Positions 42,145-50,762 are shown, counted from the stretch's first letter. The stretch is DNA of 64,000 nucleotides from JANQPA01 sp964548175 (GCA_964548175.1 CAZJQS010000010.1:47384-111383), one strand, 5' to 3'. Program-made: numbers and translations. The notes: generated by a model not told the origin, from the sequence alone.

Positions 42145-43386
42145 ATGCGTAAATATCCCTACCAGTTTCACATCGCACTGGACGGCAACGGCATCAACGG
42201 CCTGGAGGGAATGGCGGGCGTTTGCAGCTTCTTGTTCGATCCCGCCGACGATGCTTATGCTTACAAGATCAATTACCACAATGGCCTGGGCGGCGGCCAT
42301 GCCGTAAATGTGAGCCCGGATGGTCAAATGGGCTACCTGGGAACAGCCGGCCAACACCTGGCGCTGTACGACCCCCATTCGCTGGAACCCCTCGATCGCA
42401 TGTCGACCCTCCGTTTTGAAGAGAACGATACCAGCATCCGGGGCAGCACACATGTGGTGTGGATGAACAACGAAGAGTTCATCGCCGCCATCGGCGATTA
42501 TTTTTACCGCTTCAACATCAGAGACCTGAGCAAGGGCGAAAAGCTGGGCCCCCACAAGATCGCCCTGCCGCACAGCATGAAACTGACGGCTTCAGGCCGG
42601 TATCTGTGCTATGGCTCGATGGATAATCCGGCCCTTCGGGAAAAGGGAGAGGCGAAGTCGGTCGGGGTCTTTGACCTCCAAACCGGCGACACCACCATCA
42701 TCAAGCTGCCGGCGACTTGCTGGCATTTGATCCCGCATTTGAAAAAGGACATCTTTTATGCCGTTTCCTTCCGGGTATTGCCCCAGGATCATGTGGATTA
42801 CCACAAATGGGCGATGGCCTTTTTTAAGGAATATGCTTTCGAAATTGATCCTGCGGAGAAAAAGGTCTTGCGCCATTGGGTGTGTGGACGGGAAATTCCC
42901 TCCCACATCAACTCGGACGTGACCATCTCCGATACCGAGCTGATCTTCTGCAACGGCGGTAGCCATACGATCGTGTTCATCGACCTGGAGAACTTTTCCG
43001 ATTTCCGCATCATCGACGAAAAACCCGATATCGCCGAGCTCTGGAATCATAAAAGAACGATGGCGAACACGGTTTATGATGTCCTGGTCAGGGGAGGGGC
43101 CTTTACCAGCAACCAGCATATTCTGGGCGCCCTCCGGGTGAGCCGCTTCCGGCTGATGGACTCGGTACACGCCTGCATGTTATCAAAAGACCAAAGCTTG
43201 TTGTTCACCGCTAATCGCGGCTTGAACCACATTACGATCTATAATTACCCGAGCCTGGAAAAGCGCCTCCGCGTCCCCATGCCGGATATCCAGGAATTCG
43301 TCCCCTGGGTGGGAAAAATGGCCGACCCAAGACTAGGATTCCACCATAGTTATTTGGTGAACCCTAAAGAAGAGCATCGCCCTTAG
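42145..43386 (+). CDS. Beta-propeller-like protein, unknown function
   Basis: 413 aa, no signal peptide. Repeating blade-like blocks: GLGGGHAVNVSPDGQMGYLG, HLALYDPHSLEPLDRM, GSTHVVWMNNEEFIAAIGDY, HSMKLTASGRYLCYGS, DVTISDTELIFCNGGSHTIV and HACMLSKDQSLLFTANRGLN, about seven in all. It contains conserved-looking His residues (GGGHAV, GSTHVV, LPHSMK, CWHLIP, PSHINS, SVHACM), one near the start of each blade, a pattern reminiscent of metal-binding propellers such as carotenoid oxygenases or selenium-binding proteins. That likeness is a suggestion only. The final codons (EEHRP, stop TAG) are supplied by the first unit of the following repeat array. Confidence 0.8.
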   Translation: MRKYPYQFHIALDGNGINGLEGMAGVCSFLFDPADDAYAYKINYHNGLGGGHAVNVSPDGQMGYLGTAGQHLALYDPHSLEPLDRMSTLRFEENDTSIRGSTHVVWMNNEEFIAAIGDYFYRFNIRDLSKGEKLGPHKIALPHSMKLTASGRYLCYGSMDNPALREKGEAKSVGVFDLQTGDTTIIKLPATCWHLIPHLKKDIFYAVSFRVLPQDHVDYHKWAMAFFKEYAFEIDPAEKKVLRHWVCGREIPSHINSDVTISDTELIFCNGGSHTIVFIDLENFSDFRIIDEKPDIAELWNHKRTMANTVYDVLVRGGAFTSNQHILGALRVSRFRLMDSVHACMLSKDQSLLFTANRGLNHITIYNYPSLEKRLRVPMPDIQEFVPWVGKMADPRLGFHHSYLVNPKEEHRP

Positions 43387-43745
43387 CGCCCTTCGCGTCT
43401 TAGCGGTAAAAAAAGAAGAGCATCGCCCTTAGCGCCCTTCGCGTCTTAGCGGTAAAAAAAAGAGCATTGCCCTTAGCGCCCATAGCGTCTTAGCGGTAAA
43501 AAAAACAGAGCATCGCCCTTAGCGCCCTTCGCGTCTTAGCGGTAAAAAAAAGAGCATTGCCNNNNNNNNNNNNNNNNNNNNNNNNNNNNNNNNNNNNNNN
43601 NNNNNNNNNNNNNNNNNNNNNNNNNNNNNNNNNNNNNNNNNNNNNNNNNNNNNNNNNNNNNGTAAAAAAAACAGAGCATCGCCCTTAGCGCCCTTCGCGT
43701 CTTAGCGGTAAAAAAAGCTACGCCTTAGCGGTAAAAAAACAAGCA
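43371..43745 (+). repeat. Tandem array of 44/46-bp CTTAGCG repeats, interrupted by gap
   Basis: Units start at 43371, 43417, 43461, 43507 and 43551, with AGAGCATCGCCCTTAGCGCC, then CTTCGCGTCTTAGCGGT and an A run. Period alternates 46, 44, 46, 44, so the higher-order unit is 90 bp, with CATCGCC and CATTGCC types alternating. After 100 N one more full unit and a shortened one follow. The array fills the space between the propeller and DUF362 genes. Copy number is unknown because of the gap. Confidence 0.85.
43562..43661. other. Assembly gap (100 N)
   Basis: Exactly 100 N within the CTTAGCG array, the conventional size for a gap of unknown length. Confidence 0.99.
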
Positions 43746-43767
43746 CCGCCTTGATAATAAATATTAC

Positions 43768-45873
43768 ATGAAAAGCAAAGTTGTCATCATATCCAACCAA
43801 ACAAAACCGGACCAGGCCCTTAAAGCCGCCCTGGACCAGTCCCTTTTTTGGGAAAAACTGGAAAAACGTCACAAAGAAAGCGGCCTGTCCAAAGAAGAAT
43901 TCACCATCTTTATCAAGCCGGATATGGAATACTATGCTCCTCATGGGACCACCGGCACAGCCCCCTCCCTGGTCGAAGCCCTGATCGACCTGCTGGCCGA
44001 GCAAGGATACGCCCGCTTCCTCGTGGGCGAAGCCCTGCAGGTGGCCGATATGTGGCTCGAAAATCGCGATGTGATGATCCTGGCCGACCTGGTCGGCTAC
44101 CAGTTTGTAACAAACAACGGCAACGACTACGAGATCGTTAACCTGAGTGAGGATCTAACGGAAGTAAAGGTATCGAAAGCCACTACTTTTTCCCAACTGC
44201 AACTATCGGAGCACTGGGCCAATGCCCACTTCCGCATCAATTTTGCCAAAAACAAAACCGACGAGGAGCACGGCTTTGCCCTGGCCCTCCACAACCTTAT
44301 AGGCATACTGCTGCTCCGGGCCAAAGACTACCACTATTTTCACCGCTGGTCCGCCCCCGAAGTGCTGACCGACTTGCTGCGGAATACCTCCATAGAATTT
44401 ACCCTCGTCGATGCCTGGGTGAGTAACCACGGCTCCCAGGGTGTCCGGCATTCCAATCCGCTGAAGACCCATACCTTCATCGCCTCCGATAGTTTATTGC
44501 TGGCCGACTGGATGGCCGCCATGAAAATGGGCGTCGATCCGTATACCTCTGCCTTGAATGCCCATGCCCTGCGAAACATCGGCCTGCCGGCTCAATACGA
44601 TATCGAGGGAGACCTGGCTCCTTATCCCGACTGGAAAAACCCGTCCATCCACATCCGGAAATCTGCCGAAAAACGCAATCAGAATCCGGCGCTGCGGCAA
44701 TTGTCGAAAGCCTGGCTGTACGAGGTGGATACCGAACTTTTTTCCTTCAAAAATGTGGCGGACGAACAGATCAATCAGTTTCTAACGCCTCTGTTGAACA
44801 ATATCGACGAACATCCCCTGGCATACTGGGTGCTGGTGGGATTGAACTATTTTCTGGGTAGCCTCCACCAGATGCAGGAAGTCTGGAAGGTATTGTATCA
44901 AAAAGACAAGCTGTATCGTCAGGAAAAAGCGCTGGGGTTTGACCCCGACCAATTTCAGCGAAAGGATTTTGAGGCCATTCCGGATTACATCCTGCCGCTG
45001 GCCCAGGTGGTTCGTTTTACGCCCCCTGACAATAATGGTTTGAAGTGGCGCTACATCGATGAGTCGGTTCTCTTCGAATACCGCCGGATATTGCCCTTTC
45101 CATATGAAGATTTTATAAAAAAAGTAGACATCGCCCAGGCCGTGGTGATGATGTACGACAATATCGGCGGCAAAAGAATGCCCGTCCAATTCGATCGCCA
45201 GCAGCGGGTCATCCATCAGGTCGAGCGGGACATATACCTGCCGCAGCCCAACTGGATGGTGTTATTCGGCGGACAGTATATTGATGTGGGGAAAATCGAG
45301 TTGGTTCGCTATTCAAAAGATCGCCAGGAGATCTTCTGGCGTACAGTAGACAGCCAGAATGACTCCGGCCGTTTTGACGACGGCATGGTGGCTTTCAGCA
45401 ACCACTCCAGCGGCACGGAGGTATTGATCGTAGCCCGCCAGCAATTTGCGCTACCCCTGTTCTGGCAGGTAGTCAACATCGATTATCTGCCGATGATGAA
45501 AGACACTCTGGTGTCGGACGCCTACGTCCGTTTTTTCTCCCGCACCATGGCTCATTTTGAGGCCGCTTACGAGGGGCGCTCTCCTTTCATCGGCAAAGCA
45601 TGGCAGCCTGATTACGGCGAAAAAGAGCCGGTCGATTTCCCCATTGGGATCGAACAGCTCAAAAACATTTTTTCCATGTTCAGCACCCTGCTAGAGCGAA
45701 CAACCAGCAAGGCCAACCCTAAAGAAGGCCTCTACATCGAAACAGACGATCAGGGATACCGGCATTTTAAACCTTCGAAAGGGGAAGGCGACCTCTCCTC
45801 CTCCTTCCGAAACCTCCTGGCGGATCTATCTTCCGCCATACAAAAAGACTGGAACTACCTCCCAAAAAAATAA
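43768..45873 (+). CDS. DUF362 domain protein, large form
   Basis: 701 aa. DUF362 region at about 40-290: EFTIFIKPDMEYYAPHGTTG, ALIDLLAEQGYARFLVGEA, AHFRINFAKNKTDEEHGFAL, LVDAWVSNHGSQGVRH and SDSLLLADWMAAMKMGVDP. The rest (about 300-700) is an unrecognised extension with a helical segment near 350-375 (AYWVLVGLNYFLGSLHQM), an aromatic-rich middle, and a long charged end. Typical DUF362 proteins are 300-450 aa and often carry ferredoxin Cys clusters; none is seen here. Not exported. It lies between two tandem-repeat arrays. Confidence 0.84.
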   Translation: MKSKVVIISNQTKPDQALKAALDQSLFWEKLEKRHKESGLSKEEFTIFIKPDMEYYAPHGTTGTAPSLVEALIDLLAEQGYARFLVGEALQVADMWLENRDVMILADLVGYQFVTNNGNDYEIVNLSEDLTEVKVSKATTFSQLQLSEHWANAHFRINFAKNKTDEEHGFALALHNLIGILLLRAKDYHYFHRWSAPEVLTDLLRNTSIEFTLVDAWVSNHGSQGVRHSNPLKTHTFIASDSLLLADWMAAMKMGVDPYTSALNAHALRNIGLPAQYDIEGDLAPYPDWKNPSIHIRKSAEKRNQNPALRQLSKAWLYEVDTELFSFKNVADEQINQFLTPLLNNIDEHPLAYWVLVGLNYFLGSLHQMQEVWKVLYQKDKLYRQEKALGFDPDQFQRKDFEAIPDYILPLAQVVRFTPPDNNGLKWRYIDESVLFEYRRILPFPYEDFIKKVDIAQAVVMMYDNIGGKRMPVQFDRQQRVIHQVERDIYLPQPNWMVLFGGQYIDVGKIELVRYSKDRQEIFWRTVDSQNDSGRFDDGMVAFSNHSSGTEVLIVARQQFALPLFWQVVNIDYLPMMKDTLVSDAYVRFFSRTMAHFEAAYEGRSPFIGKAWQPDYGEKEPVDFPIGIEQLKNIFSMFSTLLERTTSKANPKEGLYIETDDQGYRHFKPSKGEGDLSSSFRNLLADLSSAIQKDWNYLPKK

Positions 45874-45885
45874 CACAAAAAGGTC

Positions 45886-46422
45886 GGGCGCAAGCCCCAT
45901 ACCAGCGGGGCGCAAGCCCCCACGCACTAGCCGCTCTGCGGCGACACACACTAACATAGGGCGCAAGCCCTATGCCAGCGGGGCGCAAGCCCCCACACAC
46001 TAGCCGCTCCGCGGCGACACACACTAACAAGGGGCGCAAGCCCCATACCAGTAGGGGCGCAAGCTCCCACGTACTAGCCGCATCGCGGCGACACACACTA
46101 ACATAGGGCGCAAGCCCTATGCCAGCGGGGCGCAAGCCCNNNNNNNNNNNNNNNNNNNNNNNNNNNNNNNNNNNNNNNNNNNNNNNNNNNNNNNNNNNNN
46201 NNNNNNNNNNNNNNNNNNNNNNNNNNNNNNNNNNNNNNNGCGGCGACACACACTAACATAGGGCGCAAGCCCTATGCCAGCGGGGCGCAAGCCCCCACGC
46301 ACTAGCCGCTCTGCGGCGACACACACTAACAAGGGGCGCAAGCCCCATACCAGCGGGGCGCAAGCCCCTACGCACTAGCCGCTCCGCGGCGACACACACT
46401 AACATAGGGCGCAAGCCTTATG
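45886..46422 (+). repeat. Tandem array of about 73-bp hairpin repeats, interrupted by gap
   Basis: Each unit carries three short palindromes: GGGGC-GCAA-GCCCC, TAGGGC-GCAA-GCCCTA (or the GGGGC version) and CCGC-TCT-GCGG, joined by CGACACACACTAACA and CACGCACTAG. Stems vary with compensating changes (TAGGGC/GCCCTA versus AGGGGC/GCCCCA) and both use a GCAA tetraloop, as expected if selected as RNA or ssDNA structure. At least six units are readable around 100 N. The last unit ends 13 bp before the epimerase ATG. A diverged copy lies at 48016-48062. Confidence 0.9.
46140..46239. other. Assembly gap (100 N)
   Basis: Exactly 100 N inside the 73-bp array; true length unknown. Confidence 0.99.
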
Positions 46423-46435
46423 ATAAAACAATCAC

Positions 46436-47497
46436 ATGATCATTGCAACAGGCGCAAGCGGATTCATCGGAAGCCACCTCATTAGAAAACTACTGGAAGC
46501 AGGCCACAAGGTTCGCGCCCTCGTCCGGCCCACCAGCAAGCTCCAAGCACTACGAGGTCTGGACATAGAACTCGTCCAGGGCGACATCCTAGATGCCGAC
46601 AGCCTGGAAAAAGCCTTCGACGGATGCCAATGGTGCTTCCATGTAGCCGGTATCTTCAGTTACTGGGGGCACGAAAAAGGCAGTCTGATCGAAAAAGCCA
46701 CCAACGGCATGATCAACGTAATGAAAGCCGCCCAGGCCACCAGCGTAGAGCGCATCATCCTGACCTCCTCCTCCGTCACCCTGGGCGCCGGCAGAAAAAA
46801 ACAAGAGCTGACAGAAACTACCACGGAAACCACCGCTCGCTTACTGCCTTATGCCGAATCCAAGCGACAACAAGAGCAGCTAGCCTTTCAGCTAGGCGCC
46901 GGATACGGCTTAGACGTAAGAGCAGTCTGTCCGACCCTCACCGTCGGCCCCTTCGATCACAAGCTAACGGAAAGCAATCGCATGATCGTCAACTACCTCA
47001 AAGACCCCTTGAAATCTTCCTGGATCGGTGGTTGCAATATAGTAGCAGTAGAAGATGTGGCCCAGGCCCATTTGTTGGTCGCCGAAAAAGGCCGGGCAGG
47101 AGAAAAATACCTGGCTGGATCAGAAAACCTGGAATGGGAAACGGTACATAAGTACATTTCCGATCTCTGCGGCATTCCAGGACCACATTTAAAAGCCTAC
47201 CACACCAGTGCCTATCTGGCCGCCTGGACCCAGGAATTGTGGAGCACCATTACCGGAGAGGCCCCGTTGTCCACCCGAGAACAAGCCAAGATGGTAGGCG
47301 AATATTACTGGTATGATTCCGCCAAACTCAAGCAATTAGGCTATTCGCCCATGCCTTCAAGGCAAGCCCTGGCCCGCGCCATCAGCTGGCTGGTGGGCAG
47401 CAAACATCTGCCGTCATCGGTAAGATCAACCCTACATTTATCCAAAGAAATCCACGAAACAAGACAGCAAATATGGAATTCAAGACCATCAGTATGA
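46436..47497 (+). CDS. NAD-dependent epimerase/dehydratase (extended SDR, 3-beta-HSD-like)
   Basis: 353 aa. NAD-binding start MIIATGASGFIGSHLIRKLL (GxxGxxG), then VRALVRPTSKLQALRG, WCFHVAGIFSYWGHEKG, ERIILTSSSVTLGAGRK, the catalytic YAESKRQQEQ (Tyr-x3-Lys) and VCPTLTVGPFDHKLTESNRM. The pattern fits dihydroflavonol-reductase or 3-beta-hydroxysteroid-dehydrogenase-like enzymes that act on hydrophobic alcohols or ketones. Its last 25 bp overlap the start of the SRPBCC gene, implying translational coupling and a shared pathway. Substrate unknown. Confidence 0.9.
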   Translation: MIIATGASGFIGSHLIRKLLEAGHKVRALVRPTSKLQALRGLDIELVQGDILDADSLEKAFDGCQWCFHVAGIFSYWGHEKGSLIEKATNGMINVMKAAQATSVERIILTSSSVTLGAGRKKQELTETTTETTARLLPYAESKRQQEQLAFQLGAGYGLDVRAVCPTLTVGPFDHKLTESNRMIVNYLKDPLKSSWIGGCNIVAVEDVAQAHLLVAEKGRAGEKYLAGSENLEWETVHKYISDLCGIPGPHLKAYHTSAYLAAWTQELWSTITGEAPLSTREQAKMVGEYYWYDSAKLKQLGYSPMPSRQALARAISWLVGSKHLPSSVRSTLHLSKEIHETRQQIWNSRPSV

Positions 47498-47997
47498 TCA
47501 AACACCCGGTGGAGGACGTCTGGGCCGTCTTCCGGGATCGCTTCGAAGAGATAGGAGAAAAAGTAGACGATCTGGAATACATCCGCCCCATCGAGCGAAA
47601 AGAAAACGAAGAAGGCCGGTTGGTGACGATATATGAATGGAAGGCCAATCCTCCTCTTCCGGCGCTGGTAAAGTCCTACATCCAGCCCCGCATGCTTACC
47701 TGGAACGACACCGCCATCTGGGATGCCGAAAATAAAGTATGCTACTGGCAGATCGAATCACACTATTTCCGGGAAAAAATGGACTGCCGGGGCGCCACCA
47801 CCTTTGAGCCCGCCATGGGCGGGCGGGGTTGTCGACTTACGTTTAAAGGCGACATCCACTGGGAGGGCGGCCTACCTGCTCTGGTGGGCATTATGGAAGG
47901 CCCCATTACTAAAACCATGGAAAGCGTCATCAGCAAAATGGTGCCCAAAAGCTTCCATAAAGTCGCCAATGCCGCCGCCGGGCTAATAAACGCTTAA
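47473..47997 (+). CDS. SRPBCC (polyketide-cyclase/START-like) family protein
   Basis: 174 aa. Begins FKTISMIKHPVEDVWAVFRD, the standard first strand and helix of the hydrophobic-pocket fold, with VTIYEWKANPPLPALVKSYI, RMLTWNDTAIWDAENKVCYW, TTFEPAMGGRGCRLTFKGDI and a C-terminal helix KSFHKVANAAAGLINA. Likely binds or cyclises a small lipophilic molecule in the cytoplasm. Overlaps the epimerase gene and is the last gene of the cluster. Confidence 0.86.
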   Translation: MEFKTISMIKHPVEDVWAVFRDRFEEIGEKVDDLEYIRPIERKENEEGRLVTIYEWKANPPLPALVKSYIQPRMLTWNDTAIWDAENKVCYWQIESHYFREKMDCRGATTFEPAMGGRGCRLTFKGDIHWEGGLPALVGIMEGPITKTMESVISKMVPKSFHKVANAAAGLINA

Positions 47998-48001
47998 CTG
48001 A

Positions 48002-48062
48002 TCTTACACAACCCCACAGCCAGTCGCTCTGCGGCGACACACAATCACATGGGGCGCTCCCC
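48002..48062. repeat. Diverged unit of the 73-bp repeat, plus element-end-like bases
   Basis: CAGTCGCTCTGCGGCGACAC then ACAATCACATGGGGCG corresponds to the CCGCTCTGCGG hairpin and following spacer of the array at 45886-46422. Just before it, CTTACACAACCCC resembles the outer end of the MITE-like elements. Together with the array this puts related repeats on both sides of the epimerase-SRPBCC pair. Confidence 0.5.
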
Positions 48063-48065
48063 CAC

Positions 48066-49406
48066 CTAACCCAAAAACAGCGAAGCCACAAACACCAGCG
48101 CCGCCGCAAAAGTCCCTACAATAGCCGCACCCACGGTATACAGCTTATACCCCGTCTTAATATCCATGCCAGTCAGTTGGGTGACCACCCAAAAGCCGCT
48201 GTCATTCGCGTGAGGAACCACTGCCGCCCCAGCCCCGATCGCCACCACCAGCAACGCCTTCTGCATCTCCGTATCAAAACCCAAAGTGGTGGTCATCGGC
48301 GCCATGATGGAGGCCGCCGTGATCAGCGCAACCGTAGAAGAGCCCTGAGCTGTCTTAATAGCAGCGGTCAAAATGAACGGCAGCCAAATGCCAAGCCGGG
48401 CGCCGGAGAGCAACTCCGTCATAGATTCGGCAATGCCCGAATTCTGCAGAATGGTCCCGAAAATGCCGCCCGCCCCGGTAATCAAAATAATCGAAGAAGC
48501 ATCCATTAACGCTTTGCCCACCCAGCCGGAAGTGGACAACATATCTTTGTTCCATTGCCTGGGCAGCGTAAAAGCCAGGAACATGCCGATGGTCAGCGCA
48601 ATGACCGGAGTACCGATAAACGCAAGGAATTGAAGCCCCCAGGCGCCTTTTTCACCTTCAGGTAACTGAAACTCAATGACAGACTTACCCACAATGAGCA
48701 GGATGGGGACCAGGATCGGCAGAAAAGATCGACCAGCCCCGGGCGCCTTTTTTATTTTTTCCTCCACCTCCGCTTCCGTTAAGTCAGGGTTGGGGTCGAT
48801 GTAGGTCTTGGAGGCTATTCTCTTGGAATAGATGATGGCCACAACCAGGGAAAGCGCGCTGATGATGAGTCCCAGCAGCATTACCAACCCAATATCGGCC
48901 TCGAGGATGCCCGCGGCAGCAATAGGGCCCGGAGTAGGAGGGACCATCACATGCGTGAGCATGAGCCCCAGGATCAGCGCGACGGCCGTTCCGGCAATCG
49001 ACAAACCCGCTTTTTTGCTCAGACTTTTATTAAGCGGATTGAGAATGATGAAGCCGCTGTCGGCAAAAACAGGGATGGAAACAATATACCCGATGATGCC
49101 CATGGCTTCATGAACACGGTTTTTTCCGATGACTTTCAAAATGGCCTCTGCCAGTTTGAACGCTCCGCCCGAATGTTCCAAAAAGGACCCGATGATCACC
49201 CCGATGACGATGACCATGCCGATCTTTCCAAGCGTTCCGCCAAATCCCTCATTGATGGAGGCGGTGATGGCGTCCAGATCCATACCCGCCGCCAATCCAT
49301 AGGCCAGGGCGGCAAAGAAAAGCGCTAAAAATGGGTGAACATTCAATCTGACGGTGAGCAGGATGATCAGGGCAACACTCAGTAATAGCAGTAGTAAAGT
49401 ATACAT
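48066..49406 (-). CDS. gntP: GntP-family gluconate/hexonate:H+ symporter
   Basis: 446 aa, typical for the family, with 12-14 hydrophobic segments. Signatures: VHPFLALFFAALAYGLAAGM, FGGTLGKIGMVIVIGVIIGS, VSIPVFADSGFIILNPLNKS, LTHVMVPPTPGPIAAAGIL, AQGSSTVALITAASIM and GAAVVPHANDSGFWVVTQLT. Imports gluconate or related sugar acids across the inner membrane; it could feed the uxuA branch of the window, but exact specificity is not readable. Stands alone on the minus strand. Confidence 0.92.
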   Translation of the reverse strand: MYTLLLLLLSVALIILLTVRLNVHPFLALFFAALAYGLAAGMDLDAITASINEGFGGTLGKIGMVIVIGVIIGSFLEHSGGAFKLAEAILKVIGKNRVHEAMGIIGYIVSIPVFADSGFIILNPLNKSLSKKAGLSIAGTAVALILGLMLTHVMVPPTPGPIAAAGILEADIGLVMLLGLIISALSLVVAIIYSKRIASKTYIDPNPDLTEAEVEEKIKKAPGAGRSFLPILVPILLIVGKSVIEFQLPEGEKGAWGLQFLAFIGTPVIALTIGMFLAFTLPRQWNKDMLSTSGWVGKALMDASSIILITGAGGIFGTILQNSGIAESMTELLSGARLGIWLPFILTAAIKTAQGSSTVALITAASIMAPMTTTLGFDTEMQKALLVVAIGAGAAVVPHANDSGFWVVTQLTGMDIKTGYKLYTVGAAIVGTFAAALVFVASLFLG

Positions 49407-49742
49407 GATCCAATGAGTTAGTGTAGGAGGTTAGCATTCTAAGAGGCTGACGAATAAGTTCTAAGGCCTTTTTCGTCAGCCCATATTAAATTTTTTAGGC
49501 GGCGAAAAGTAGTAGCATGCTTATAAGACAGCCTGTAAGGTTGAAAGATAAGGAATTTGTTTGGGAGGCAATATGGATAAAGAGCGTTTCAAAAATGTCG
49601 AAGAATTGATTTTTTTATTATACCAGCACCCTGACAGGGGTCCCATATATTCAAGAGTGAATCCATAGATACAAATCGCCTACAGGTACAATTTTTAAAA
49701 ACACGATAAATTAAGTATCCTTGCACAACATCAGTCAGAAAC
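49407..49742. other. Intergenic region with inverted repeat and candidate promoter
   Basis: 336 bp between divergent gntP and HD genes. GGCTGACGAA (49445-49454) and TTCGTCAGCC (49472-49481) form a 10-bp inverted repeat just upstream of gntP, a possible operator or attenuator. TATCCTTG at 49716-49723, 20 bp before the HD gene ATG, is close to the TAnnTTTG -7 box. Nothing else is supportable. Confidence 0.35.
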
Positions 49743-50402
49743 ATGAAAAATAGTCAACTTAAGATCATACAAGATACGATCGCCTTTGTCAAAACCTCCC
49801 TGGATGGAGCCGAAGGCGGCCACGACTGGCATCACACCTACCGCGTCTGGAAAATGGCCCGGTACATAGCCCAGGAGGAACAAGTCGATGAACTAGTTGT
49901 GGAACTGGCCGCATTGCTGCACGACATCGCCGACGCCAAGTTTCACAATGGAGATGAGTCAGTCGGGCCAAGAAGAGCCAGGGAATTTTTGACCAGCCAT
50001 CAAGTGGACGAGGCGATCATCCAACACGTGGTGAATATTATTCAGTTTATGTCTTTTAAAGGAGGGAATCATGAGGCGCCTTTTACCTCGCCGGAATTAC
50101 AAGTTGTGCAGGATGCCGACCGGCTGGATGCTCTTGGGGCCATCGGCATCGCCCGGGCATTTAACTACGGCGGCTTCCGGAATCGCAAACTCTACGATCC
50201 TGATATCCCGCCCAAAATGAATATGACCAGAGAAGAATACAAAAAGAACAAAGGTCCTACCATCAATCATTTTTACGAAAAACTGCTGCTGCTGAAAGAT
50301 CGCATGAATACCGCCACCGGAAAGATCATTGCCGAACGACGACATCAATTTATGGAAACTTATCTGGAAGAATTTTACAGTGAATGGGAAGGAAAAGTTT
50401 GA
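49743..50402 (+). CDS. HD-domain phosphohydrolase (YedJ-like)
   Basis: 219 aa. HD motif set: HDWHHTYRVWKMARYIA (first His), ELAALLHDIADAKFHNGD (His-Asp), then QDADRLDALGAIGIARAFNY (metal Asp). This order and the late DADRLDALGAIG block are those of the YedJ/YpgQ group of metal-dependent phosphohydrolases, which hydrolyse nucleotides. Cytosolic. Monocistronic by spacing; the next gene is convergent, 9 bp away. Confidence 0.9.
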   Translation: MKNSQLKIIQDTIAFVKTSLDGAEGGHDWHHTYRVWKMARYIAQEEQVDELVVELAALLHDIADAKFHNGDESVGPRRAREFLTSHQVDEAIIQHVVNIIQFMSFKGGNHEAPFTSPELQVVQDADRLDALGAIGIARAFNYGGFRNRKLYDPDIPPKMNMTREEYKKNKGPTINHFYEKLLLLKDRMNTATGKIIAERRHQFMETYLEEFYSEWEGKV

Positions 50403-50411
50403 AGCCGCTCT

Positions 50412-50699
50412 TTAAAATAATCTTAACCATAAAAAGCGCAGTACCTTACTCCACCAGGAATCACTCATTCGAATGACTTTTTTTCCATCAATATAAATAT
50501 CGAGATGATAGCCGTTTTTTCCCAAAAAAGAAAAAAAGTTGTTCACTTGACCTTTTATACCGGGGAGCTTGCCCGTTTTGAAAAACTCCCGGGCTGTTTT
50601 TCTATCGGAAAAATCGAATCGGATGGTTTCCTGATCCGGAGTGGTGATATGAACGGAACCCGACGGATGGGTAAACACTAAATTGCTTTCTATTGTCAT
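50412..50699 (-). CDS. Small conserved-looking protein, unknown function
   Basis: 95 aa with no signal. Beta-rich with charged middle: SGSVHITTPDQETIRFDFSD, AREFFKTGKLPGIKG, GYHLDIYIDGKKVIRM, ending in an amphipathic Trp/Leu-rich helix (SWWSKVLRFLWLRLF) that could touch a membrane. No family recognised. Upstream on the same strand, 63 bp away, is another small protein gene. Confidence 0.6.
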   Translation of the reverse strand: MTIESNLVFTHPSGSVHITTPDQETIRFDFSDRKTAREFFKTGKLPGIKGQVNNFFSFLGKNGYHLDIYIDGKKVIRMSDSWWSKVLRFLWLRLF

Positions 50700-50762
50700 A
50701 GGTGAGGGAAGTTTAAAAAAAGAAAATATAATGGCTGACGGTCACCGTCAGCCTATTTTCAT

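Noticed and set aside
43371..43745. Possible CRISPR array
   Set aside because: Units of 44/46 bp are contiguous and nearly identical throughout, without variable spacers.
45767..46341. Minus-strand open frames with Gly/Leu/Pro/Ala repeats through the 73-bp array
   Set aside because: They are translations of tandem repeats across an N gap; no start context, signal or family support.
45886..46422. Possible CRISPR array
   Set aside because: Repeats are head-to-tail with no unique spacers, the unit is about 73 bp with several internal hairpins, and no cas genes are in the window.
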